A DNA stretch of 11,169 nt, from contig CARTQV010000017.1 of the NCBI GenBank assembly GCA_949070545.1, forward strand, positions 1 through 11,169, in the 5' to 3' direction. The translations under genes were made by a program, and so were the position numbers. Positions 1 through 3,768 of this stretch are shown one piece after another. Every line of letters starts with the position of its first letter. The first letter of the stretch is position 1. Source of the DNA: an uncultured Candidatus Saccharibacteria bacterium. Lineage in GTDB: Bacteria; Patescibacteriota; Saccharimonadia; Saccharimonadales; Saccharimonadaceae. Below the pieces are notes generated by a model that did not search any database, was not told where the DNA came from, and saw only the letters and a program-made list of their open reading frames with translations.

Positions 1-1
1 G

Positions 2-58
2 GGTAAACTATTAGTGGAAGCTTTGAGTGGGAGGAAGCACATTAAGAGTTTGTTGTAA
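2..58 (+). CDS. 3' end of an unidentified upstream gene (partial)
   Basis: The frame starting at base 2 is open from the window edge to a TAA at 56-58 and gives the C-terminal tail GKLLVEALSGRKHIKSLL. I do not recognise the family from 18 residues. The strand agrees with the following genes. No terminator is visible between this stop and the small gene that follows, so the two may share a transcript. It could also be a chance open frame, because it is short. Confidence 0.35.
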   Translation, partial: GKLLVEALSGRKHIKSLL

Positions 59-91
59 TCGATTGGTATGAACCAGAAAGGGGGTGAGTCT

Positions 92-133
92 ATGGTGAAG
101 CATGGGACTTGCAGCTGGATTAGACGTACGTGA
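92..133 (+). other. Short ORF with good ribosome binding site, running into the next gene
   Basis: An ATG at 92 sits 7-9 bases after a purine-rich Shine-Dalgarno stretch (GAAAGGGGGTGAG, 76-88). It encodes only 13 residues (MVKHGTCSWIRRT) before a TGA at 131-133. That TGA overlaps a GTG at 130 (GTGA), which opens the next, 98-codon frame. Either this is a leader coupled to the next ORF, or a one-base frameshift has split a single protein starting at 92. Confidence 0.35.
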
Positions 134-426
134 AACGGTTGGGTCCGAAGTCGGATTGGTCGAGTTTGTTAGGGCTCGAAGGTACAGAGGCTGCGAGTAC
201 CAAGGTTGAAGGGTCAGACGAGGCGGCGGAAGTTGTGGAGACTGAAACTAAGGAAGCGATTGAGACGAAAGTCGCAGTAACTGAGGTAGAAGTTGTGAAC
301 GAAGTAACAGTAGAAGAAGTGACTGAGGTTAGTGACGAGAAAATGCGGGTAGTTGAGATTCCGCTGAAGGTCATTTTGCTGAAGGGGATTAAAGGAATGG
401 TGACGTTGAGTTTTGAGATTAATTGA
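130..426 (+). CDS. Small acidic hypothetical protein
   Basis: This 98-residue frame has a basic, Trp-containing N-terminus (KRLGPKSDW). A long Glu/Val/Thr-rich low-complexity stretch follows, roughly residues 25-75, with many E-V-x-E and T-E-V-x units. A hydrophobic-basic tail (IPLKVILLKGIKG) ends it. I do not recognise the family and assign no function. The only in-frame starts are GTG 130 and later TTG codons. None has its own Shine-Dalgarno; the good one serves ATG 92 in another frame. Translation by coupling through the GTGA overlap is possible, as is a frameshift. A strong terminator follows 17 bases after the stop, which supports a real transcription unit. Confidence 0.5.
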   Translation: MKRLGPKSDWSSLLGLEGTEAASTKVEGSDEAAEVVETETKEAIETKVAVTEVEVVNEVTVEEVTEVSDEKMRVVEIPLKVILLKGIKGMVTLSFEIN

Positions 427-443
427 TTATTGCAAACGGTGAG

Positions 444-470
444 AGCCCTCGATTTTAGTCGAGGGCTTTT
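444..470 (+). terminator. Rho-independent terminator
   Basis: A perfect 9-bp stem AGCCCTCGA/TCGAGGGCT (444-452, 459-467) with loop TTTTAG is followed by TTTT. It ends the transcript of the small acidic protein. The next promoter's -10 begins only six bases after the T-run. Confidence 0.85.
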
Positions 471-472
471 GG

Positions 473-481
473 TGCTATAAT
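473..481 (+). promoter_or_regulatory. Extended -10 promoter for the RNA methyltransferase gene
   Basis: TGCTATAAT is a consensus extended -10 (TGn + TATAAT at 476-481). No good -35 is visible; the position it would occupy lies inside the preceding terminator. Transcription would start about 488-489, at the ATG itself (489), which suggests a leaderless mRNA. Confidence 0.7.
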
Positions 482-488
482 TATAGAG

Positions 489-1031
489 ATGGAAGATAAG
501 CGCAATCTGATAGATGAGTATAAAGGTCGGGCGGTGGAAGAGATTTTTGCGGAGCTAGAACAAAAGCGGAGCGAACTTGAGGTGGCGATTGAGAATGTGG
601 AGTATGATTTCAATATAGGGACGATTGTCAGAAGTGCGAATAATTTTAATGTGAAAAAAGTGCACATTATTGGACGGAAGAAATACAATCGGCGTGGGGC
701 GATGTGCACGGAAAAATATCTTGAGACAGTGTTTTGGGAAAATGCGGCGGAGTTTTATGCTGACCAGCGGGCACGCGGGCGAGAGGTGGTGGCGATTGAG
801 AACCATACAGAGCGAGTGCAACCACTAGCGAAGAAGAAATTTAGGAAAGAGACGACGCTAGTATTCGGGAGCGAGGGGACGGGGTTGACGCATGAAACAT
901 TGGAGATGGCGGATGATGTGCGGGAAATTGAAAGCTTTGGTTCAACACGATCGGTGAATGTTGGAGTGGCAGCGGGGATTGCGATGTATGAATGGGTGCG
1001 ACAATGTCGGCTGGGGAGCGAAAGTGATTAG
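489..1031 (+). CDS. TrmH/SpoU-family RNA 2'-O-methyltransferase
   Basis: The 180-residue product is a SPOUT (trefoil-knot) methyltransferase, a cytoplasmic enzyme that moves a methyl group from S-adenosylmethionine to a ribose 2'-OH in tRNA or rRNA. All three SpoU motifs are visible: motif 1 FNIGTIVRSANNF (residues 41-53, with the catalytic-type Arg), motif 2 LVFGSEGTGLT (124-134) and motif 3 SVNVGVAAGIAMYEW (155-169). The length fits a catalytic domain with a short helical N-terminal extension and no extra RNA-binding domain. The target nucleotide cannot be read from sequence, so I give no gene symbol. ATG 489 has no Shine-Dalgarno and lies directly after the -10, so it is probably read from a leaderless mRNA. 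Its last 8 bases overlap the deacetylase start. Confidence 0.9.
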   Translation: MEDKRNLIDEYKGRAVEEIFAELEQKRSELEVAIENVEYDFNIGTIVRSANNFNVKKVHIIGRKKYNRRGAMCTEKYLETVFWENAAEFYADQRARGREVVAIENHTERVQPLAKKKFRKETTLVFGSEGTGLTHETLEMADDVREIESFGSTRSVNVGVAAGIAMYEWVRQCRLGSESD

Positions 1032-1896
1032 GCTGAGAGAGATTAATATCCGATGGCCGTGGTTGAAAGTGGTAGTATTGCTCGAAGCGGCGCTTTTGAT
1101 CGGGTTGCTCGGGGGAAGTTTTCTGCATGGTAACCGCGATGAGACGGAAAATGCTAAAGAGACAGAGATTGTTGCGGAGGTCGGCGGAGGGCAGGATATT
1201 GGAGAGAAGACGCAAGAAACGGAAATGATCATGGAACCGAAGCTTGAAAAAGTGGCGGAGGAAGAGTTGAAGTTGAGGCGAGATCTTACAGGAAAGAAGT
1301 TAGTGGCGTTGACGTTTGATGATGGACCGTCGCGAGCGACGACGTCGAGATTATTGGATATTTTGGCGGAGAAGAATGTGCGGGCGAATTTTTTTCTGAT
1401 CGGACAGATGATAGAGGGGGCGCCGGAGCTGATGAGACGGGAAGTGGTGGAGGGCCACACGGTTGGGAGCCATACGATGGGGCATGTGAATCTCGGGAGG
1501 GCGGCGGTTGAGGTGATAAAGGAGGAAGACGCGAAGATGCAAAAGCTGTTTCAGGAAGTTGCGCAGACGGAGCTTAGGTTGATGCGGCCGCCATATGGGG
1601 AAGTGAATGATCAAGTGCGGGCGAATATTGGACAACCGATGATCTTGTGGTCGGTGGACCCAGAGGACTGGAGAAATAAAAACATGGAAGAAGTGGTGCA
1701 GCGCGTAGAGGGGGCGGTTTTTGATGGGGCGGTGATTTTATTACATGATATTTATCCGTCGACGGTGGACGCGGTAGGGAAGATTATTGATGATTTGCGG
1801 GTGGATGGGTATGAATTTCTGACAGTGGAAGAGCTGGCAGAAGTTAGGAAGGTGAAGTTGGAAAAGGGAAAGACATATCGGGAATTTCGGCCGTAA
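1024..1896 (+). CDS. Membrane-anchored polysaccharide deacetylase (NodB domain)
   Basis: This is a carbohydrate esterase family 4 enzyme: metal-dependent removal of N- or O-acetyl groups from cell-wall or exopolysaccharide sugars, outside the membrane. From GTG 1024 the protein has 290 residues. It has a signal anchor at about 13-34 (WLKVVVLLEAALLIGLLGG), an acidic linker (about 38-85), then the NodB motifs TFDDGPS (97-103), SHTMGH (149-154, two zinc-binding His), RPPYG (188-192), DPEDW (212-216) and LLHD (239-242), so catalytic and metal residues look intact. An in-frame ATG at 958 would add 22 residues inside the methyltransferase gene. I prefer GTG 1024 because GGGGAG (1013-1018) lies five bases upstream and the membrane segment then sits near the N-terminus. 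It overlaps the upstream gene by 8 bases, suggesting translational coupling. Peptidoglycan or a host-facing glycan is a plausible substrate, but this is inference. Confidence 0.88.
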   Translation: MIRLREINIRWPWLKVVVLLEAALLIGLLGGSFLHGNRDETENAKETEIVAEVGGGQDIGEKTQETEMIMEPKLEKVAEEELKLRRDLTGKKLVALTFDDGPSRATTSRLLDILAEKNVRANFFLIGQMIEGAPELMRREVVEGHTVGSHTMGHVNLGRAAVEVIKEEDAKMQKLFQEVAQTELRLMRPPYGEVNDQVRANIGQPMILWSVDPEDWRNKNMEEVVQRVEGAVFDGAVILLHDIYPSTVDAVGKIIDDLRVDGYEFLTVEELAEVRKVKLEKGKTYREFRP

Positions 1897-1899
1897 AGC

Positions 1900-1928
1900 T
1901 TGATTTTTAGACTATGATAGGGTAGAAT
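1900..1928 (+). promoter_or_regulatory. Promoter for the tRNA-Ile/tRNA-Ala unit
   Basis: TTGATT (1900-1905) and TAGAAT (1923-1928) are separated by 17 bases. The predicted start is near 1935, three bases before the mature 5' end of tRNA-Ile. Confidence 0.6.
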
Positions 1929-1937
1929 GGGAACATT

Positions 1938-2014
1938 GGGGATATAGCTCAGCTGGTTAGAGCGCTAAACTGATAATTTAGAGGTCTGTGGTTCAAGTCC
2001 ACATATCCCCACCA
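1938..2014 (+). tRNA. tRNA-Ile (anticodon GAT)
   Basis: A complete 77-base cloverleaf: acceptor GGGGATA/TATCCCC, D stem GCTC/GAGC, anticodon stem CTAAA/TTTAG around loop CTGATAA (GAT), T stem TGTGG/CCACA with TTCAAGT loop. CCA is encoded at 2012-2014. It reads AUC/AUU codons. Confidence 0.97.
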
Positions 2015-2016
2015 AG

Positions 2017-2048
2017 TTTTACATTAAAATTGCGATTTTGATGTAAAA
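2017..2048 (+). repeat. AT-rich hairpin in the tRNA spacer
   Basis: Two 14-base arms (2017-2030 and 2035-2048; TTTTACATTAAAAT with ATTTTGATGTAAAA) pair fully apart from one T-G wobble around a TGCG loop. No T-run follows, so it may be a processing signal in a dicistronic tRNA precursor or a weak terminator. A second 8-bp inverted repeat (GGTTTTGC 2055-2062, GCAAAACC 2090-2097) lies between it and tRNA-Ala. I see no clear separate promoter for tRNA-Ala. Confidence 0.5.
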
Positions 2049-2108
2049 TGAGGTGGTTTTGCGAAAGGACATTTCTTGGAATTGGATGAGCAAAACCTGG
2101 GCTGTTAG

Positions 2109-2185
2109 GGGGTAATAGCTCAGCTGATTAGAGCGCTGCCTTTGCAAGGCAGAGGTCCAGGGTTTGAATCCCTGTTACTCCACCA
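2109..2185 (+). tRNA. tRNA-Ala (anticodon TGC)
   Basis: A complete 77-base cloverleaf: acceptor GGGGTAA/TTACTCC with one G-T pair, D stem GCTC/GAGC, anticodon stem CTGCC/GGCAG around TTTGCAA (TGC), T stem CAGGG/CCCTG. CCA is encoded at 2183-2185. It sits 94 bases downstream of tRNA-Ile, probably in the same transcript. Confidence 0.97.
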
Positions 2186-2186
2186 T

Positions 2187-2216
2187 AGAAAACCCACACG
2201 AGAGTGTGGGTTTTCT
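2187..2216 (+). terminator. Terminator of the tRNA unit
   Basis: A perfect 13-bp stem (AGAAAACCCACAC 2187-2199, GTGTGGGTTTTCT 2204-2216) with a GAGA loop. The TTTTCTT stretch forms the U-tract. It closes the tRNA transcript immediately before the FISUMP cassette island. Confidence 0.9.
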
Positions 2217-2227
2217 TGGGGCTCTAG

Positions 2228-2239
2228 TGTGCGCAGCGG
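2228..2239 (+). repeat. 12-bp outer inverted repeat, left copy
   Basis: TGTGCGCAGCGG is identical to the reverse complement of 2951-2962. It encodes VRSG in both cassettes in the same phase and marks the junction of constant and variable FISUMP parts. Confidence 0.7.
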
Positions 2240-2438
2240 GAGTGTAGGAGAGTTTCATGGAACTGGCGGGAGTGTTAGTAGTTTACATTCAGCTGGACAG
2301 TCTAGCTACTATTGGTCAAAATCTGCCGTACCTGTAAGTAACCTCGCCCACAACTTTTACTTCTATACTAGTGGCGTCAGCCCGTCCGCTAGCTATGCGC
2401 GTTACGCTAGTCTCTCCCTCCGCTGCCTAGCTAGTTAG
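2228..2438 (+). pseudogene. FISUMP C-terminal cassette, forward copy (no start)
   Basis: Read from GTG 2229 this gives 69 residues beginning VRSGSVGEF, with a central YYWSKSA and ending LSLRCLAS before TAG 2436-2438. This is the C-terminal end of a FISUMP domain (Fibrobacter succinogenes major paralogous domain), whose usual hallmarks are YWSSSA and GFSxRC at the end. The domain's N-terminal part is absent: upstream is the tRNA terminator, and the 11 bases between them encode nothing like FISUMP. No credible start or ribosome binding site exists, so it cannot be expressed as it stands. It begins exactly at the 12-bp repeat shared with the reverse copy, which makes it look like a stored cassette rather than random decay. 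It has its own terminator. Confidence 0.75.
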
Positions 2439-2455
2439 TGTCTATAGTAGGAGGA
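2413..2455 (+). repeat. 43-bp perfect inverted repeat, left copy
   Basis: All 43 bases equal the reverse complement of 2756-2798. It covers the last codons (SLRCLAS), the TAG stop and 17 noncoding bases. A palindromic CTAGCTAG lies at 2427-2434. Sequences diverge abruptly on both sides. Confidence 0.95.
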
Positions 2456-2456
2456 A

Positions 2457-2484
2457 GAGATAAAACGTCTAGACGTATTTTCTC
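2457..2484 (+). terminator. Terminator after forward FISUMP cassette
   Basis: GAGATAAAACGTC (2457-2469) pairs with GACGTATTTTCTC (2472-2484), with two mismatches, around a palindromic core ACGTCTAGACGT, and ends in ATTTTCTC. It starts two bases after the 43-bp repeat. Confidence 0.5.
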
Positions 2485-2501
2485 AAATATCATACTTATG
2501 C

Positions 2502-2531
2502 TTGTGACTAATTTGTTTTTTATGCTATGTT
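2502..2531 (+). promoter_or_regulatory. Promoter between the FISUMP cassettes
   Basis: TTGTGA (2502-2507), 18-base spacer, extended -10 TGCTATGTT (TATGTT 2526-2531). The 32 bases 2500-2531 match the promoter of the NYN gene (8884-8915) at 24 positions with no gap. It would start near 2538, ahead of the small ORF at 2598. Confidence 0.5.
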
Positions 2532-2597
2532 GAACACGAGTTAGCGTTCATTGGCAAAATCCATTCCTTTGTTTGGTGGGAGAAAGGAGGTTAGTTC

Positions 2598-2675
2598 ATG
2601 AAAATAGTTTTAGAAATGCATCTACTCAAGCCAAGTCTGAAACTAAAAATTACTTTCGCTAAGAAGCGAAAGTAA
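2598..2675 (+). CDS. Candidate 25-residue basic peptide
   Basis: ATG 2598 follows an excellent Shine-Dalgarno (AAAGGAGG, 2583-2590) and encodes MKIVLEMHLLKPSLKLKITF then AKKRK. This is an amphipathic, strongly basic peptide with no cysteine. A promoter lies upstream at 2502-2531, leaving a leader of about 60 bases. The last codons form one arm of the hairpin that terminates the opposite strand, so the coding end and a terminator are superimposed. I recognise no family. It could be a true small protein, a leader peptide, or the 5' remnant of a gene lost from the island. Confidence 0.4.
   Translation: MKIVLEMHLLKPSLKLKITFAKKRK
2645..2675 (-). terminator. Terminator for reverse FISUMP cassette
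   Basis: A perfect 11-bp stem TTACTTTCGCT/AGCGAAAGTAA (2650-2660, 2665-2675) with a 4-base loop. On the minus strand it is followed by TTTTT (2649-2645), and on the plus strand by no T-run. It therefore terminates minus-strand transcripts that have passed the cassette stop at 2773. Confidence 0.7.
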
Positions 2676-2755
2676 TAACATAACTAATATTCCTATTTTA
2701 GCAAGACTATTAAAGACTGTCAATTGAATTGCTGCCTCATCTTATGATCAAGCTC

Positions 2756-2798
2756 TCCTCCTACTATAGACACTAACTAGCTAGGCAGCGGAGGGAGA
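2756..2798 (-). repeat. 43-bp perfect inverted repeat, right copy
   Basis: This is the exact reverse complement of 2413-2455, with 300 bases between the two copies. It covers the end codons, stop and first 17 noncoding bases of the reverse cassette. Confidence 0.95.
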
Positions 2799-3045
2799 AA
2801 CCACGATGGCGAAAGCTTACGTCAGATGTCTTTACTTCATTCTTGACTAGCAAGTTGGATGTATCGTCTTGACGAATGGCAGATGACGACCAATAATCGC
2901 CGCTAATTCCTGGATTACGTAGAGGTTGAACATAGGTCAAACCCACATATCCGCTGCGCACAAAGTAAAGGGGTGCTTCGGCGATGTTGTAGTCTAGGGG
3001 CTTAACCTTAGTAGGGTTATTAGATGTCGAAAATGTTCCAAAATC
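2773..3045 (-). pseudogene. FISUMP C-terminal fragment, reverse copy (no start)
   Basis: On the minus strand this frame reads a partial FISUMP domain: STSNNPTKVKPLDYNIAEAP then LYFVRSGYVGLTY, later GDYWSSSA, and the terminal RGFSLRCLAS before TAG (2775-2773). It keeps about 28 codons upstream of VRSG that the forward copy lacks, including the usual APLYFVRSG core. The first possible start is the internal GTG of VRSG. Upstream the frame runs into a terminator hairpin (3046-3071) and a TAA, so it is a 5'-truncated gene or a constant-segment stub. Interior residues differ from the forward copy except around YWS-SA, while both flanks are identical in DNA. It probably serves, or once served, as a recombination partner; alternatively it is plain decay. 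Confidence 0.75.
2951..2962 (-). repeat. 12-bp outer inverted repeat, right copy
   Basis: Reverse complement of 2228-2239. It lies between LYF (constant side) and the variable end of the reverse cassette. Confidence 0.7.
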
Positions 3046-3071
3046 AAGAGCTACCCAGAAGGGTAGCTCTT
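3038..3071 (-). terminator. Strong hairpin terminator
   Basis: A perfect 11-bp stem AAGAGCTACCC/GGGTAGCTCTT (3046-3056, 3061-3071) with a 4-base loop. On the minus strand GATTTTGG follows, and on the plus strand ATAAGAAA. I favour minus-strand use, ending the transcript that starts near 3124, but either direction is possible. Confidence 0.6.
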
Positions 3072-3124
3072 ATAAGAAATAGGTCATATACTTTGAGCAA
3101 CCTCGCAGGAATTTGTTCAAAGTT
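3038..3124 (-). ncRNA. Candidate small RNA or attenuated leader
   Basis: A minus-strand promoter (3131-3159) and a terminator (3038-3071) bracket about 87 bases with no convincing ORF; the only ATG frame encodes MTYFL. A stem-loop pairs 3091-3100 with 3113-3122 (CTTTGAGCAA/TTGTTCAAAG, one mismatch on this strand). This could be an independent small RNA, or the leader of the reverse FISUMP fragment immediately downstream, with the hairpin as an attenuator. No known RNA family is recognised. Confidence 0.35.
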
Positions 3125-3130
3125 ATTTCT

Positions 3131-3159
3131 ATGATATATCACCGTGCGCATAATGTCAA
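3131..3159 (-). promoter_or_regulatory. Minus-strand sigma-70-type promoter
   Basis: On the minus strand: TTGACA (3159-3154), 17-base spacer, TATCAT (3136-3131). The predicted start is near 3124 and reads toward the hairpin at 3046-3071 and the FISUMP fragment. Confidence 0.6.
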
Positions 3160-3204
3160 CAAGTTTTTCCACAAGCTGCGAAAAACGGTTGAAAAGTTGT
3201 TCGG

Positions 3205-3258
3205 GTGGAGAAAAATACTACAAAATGGGATTTTTCAGCGTGCAAGTGGAGAAAAATA
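3205..3258 (+). repeat. 13-bp direct repeat upstream of the KGG gene
   Basis: GTGGAGAAAAATA occurs at 3205-3217 and 3246-3258, 41 bases apart (start to start). A related inverted element TTTTTCCAC lies at 3164-3172. They could be protein-binding sites. The stretch 3072-3313 otherwise holds only the minus-strand promoter and RNA described separately; I see no gene on the plus strand there. Confidence 0.5.
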
Positions 3259-3285
3259 TGATGAAATAACAGAGGTGAGACGTAG

Positions 3286-3342
3286 ATTATGACATAATTT
3301 AGCCAAAAACGTATTGACAAAACGGAAGCAGTATGCTACAAT
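3286..3342 (+). promoter_or_regulatory. Strong promoter of the KGG gene with upstream palindrome
   Basis: TTGACA (3314-3319), 17-base spacer, extended -10 TGCTACAAT (TACAAT 3337-3342): a near-consensus promoter starting near 3349. A perfect 13-base palindrome ATTATGACATAAT (3286-3298) ends 15 bases before the -35 and is a candidate activator or repressor site. Confidence 0.75.
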
Positions 3343-3374
3343 GGTAGTAACATCCGAATGGTTGTGGTGCGAAT

Positions 3375-3422
3375 ATGTTGAGAAGGCACCAGAACCGTAA
3401 AAAGGGTGGTAAAGAAAGTTAA
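3375..3422 (+). other. Possible 15-residue leader ORF
   Basis: ATG 3375 to TAA 3420-3422 encodes MLRRHQNRKKGGKES, a very basic peptide that itself contains a KKGGKE motif. It lies within the KGG mRNA leader, and its stop is 24 bases before the main start. The ribosome binding site is weak. It may be a regulatory upstream ORF or chance. Confidence 0.3.
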
Positions 3423-3446
3423 TTGGTGGGCAGAAAAGGAGTTCTT

Positions 3447-3650
3447 ATGGCAGGAACGAAAGCAGGCGGCCTTAAGGCTGCGGCAACCAATCGTGAAAAA
3501 TACGGTAAGGAGTTCTATTCGCAAATCGGTCGTAAGGGTGGCCAAAACGGTCACACGGGCGGATTCGCGGCGAACCCAGCGCTTGCTCGCATTGCGGGTG
3601 CGAAGGGTGGACGGATTTCTCGTCGTGGCCCAGCGAAAAAGGCTGCATAA
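3447..3650 (+). CDS. KGG-repeat general stress protein
   Basis: This 67-residue, Gly/Lys/Ala-rich hydrophilic protein carries the KGG-type repeat seen in plant Em/LEA proteins and bacterial GsiB-like proteins: GTKAGGLKAAATN (3-15), IGRKGGQNGHTGGFAANP (27-44) and IAGAKGGRISRRG (49-61). Such proteins are thought to be disordered and to protect against desiccation or osmotic stress; in this lineage they are common, but their role is not established. ATG 3447 is chosen because AAAAGGAG (3434-3441) lies just upstream; a TTG at 3423 would add eight residues with no site. The near-consensus promoter, strong ribosome binding site and clean terminator suggest high expression as a single-gene unit. Confidence 0.85.
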   Translation: MAGTKAGGLKAAATNREKYGKEFYSQIGRKGGQNGHTGGFAANPALARIAGAKGGRISRRGPAKKAA

Positions 3651-3670
3651 ATTAATCCGAAATATTGTAT

Positions 3671-3709
3671 AAAATAACTGGCTACTGAACAACAGGGCCG
3701 GTTATTTTT
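3671..3709 (+). terminator. Terminator of the KGG gene
   Basis: AAAATAACTGGC (3671-3682) pairs with GCCGGTTATTTT (3697-3708), with one T-G pair. The end of the right arm and the next base give a T-run (TTTTT, 3705-3709). Confidence 0.8.
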
Positions 3710-3756
3710 GAGTAAGAAAAATGTTGCTCATGCTCGCGGATAAGTTGGCTATGAGG

Positions 3757-3762
3757 TAGAAT
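3757..3762 (+). promoter_or_regulatory. -10 element of the HExxH protein gene
   Basis: TAGAAT ends six bases before ATG 3769, so transcription would start at or next to the start codon. No clear -35 is seen. This would give a leaderless mRNA. Confidence 0.4.
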
Positions 3763-3768
3763 AAGAGT

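Noticed and set aside
120..374. Ser/Thr-rich minus-strand ORF
   Set aside because: It is the mirror of the Glu/Val-rich plus-strand frame, with no start signals. The same holds for the other long minus-strand frames over rpsA, infB and the deacetylase.
958..1023. Upstream ATG start for the deacetylase
   Set aside because: It would lie deep inside the methyltransferase's conserved motif 3, lacks a ribosome binding site, and would push the membrane anchor away from the N-terminus.
2142..2438. A 98-codon ATG-started gene on the plus strand
   Set aside because: The ATG and first 30 or so codons lie inside tRNA-Ala and its terminator. Only the part from 2228 looks like protein (FISUMP end), so I list it as a cassette fragment.
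2217..3045. Diversity-generating retroelement template/variable pair
   Set aside because: The two cassette interiors differ in length and at all base types rather than at adenines only, and no reverse transcriptase is in the window.
3164..3258. DnaA boxes or an origin of replication
   Set aside because: Only TTTTCCACA resembles a DnaA box. The two GTGGAGAAAAATA repeats do not fit the consensus, and no dnaA/dnaN or AT-rich unwinding repeats are nearby.
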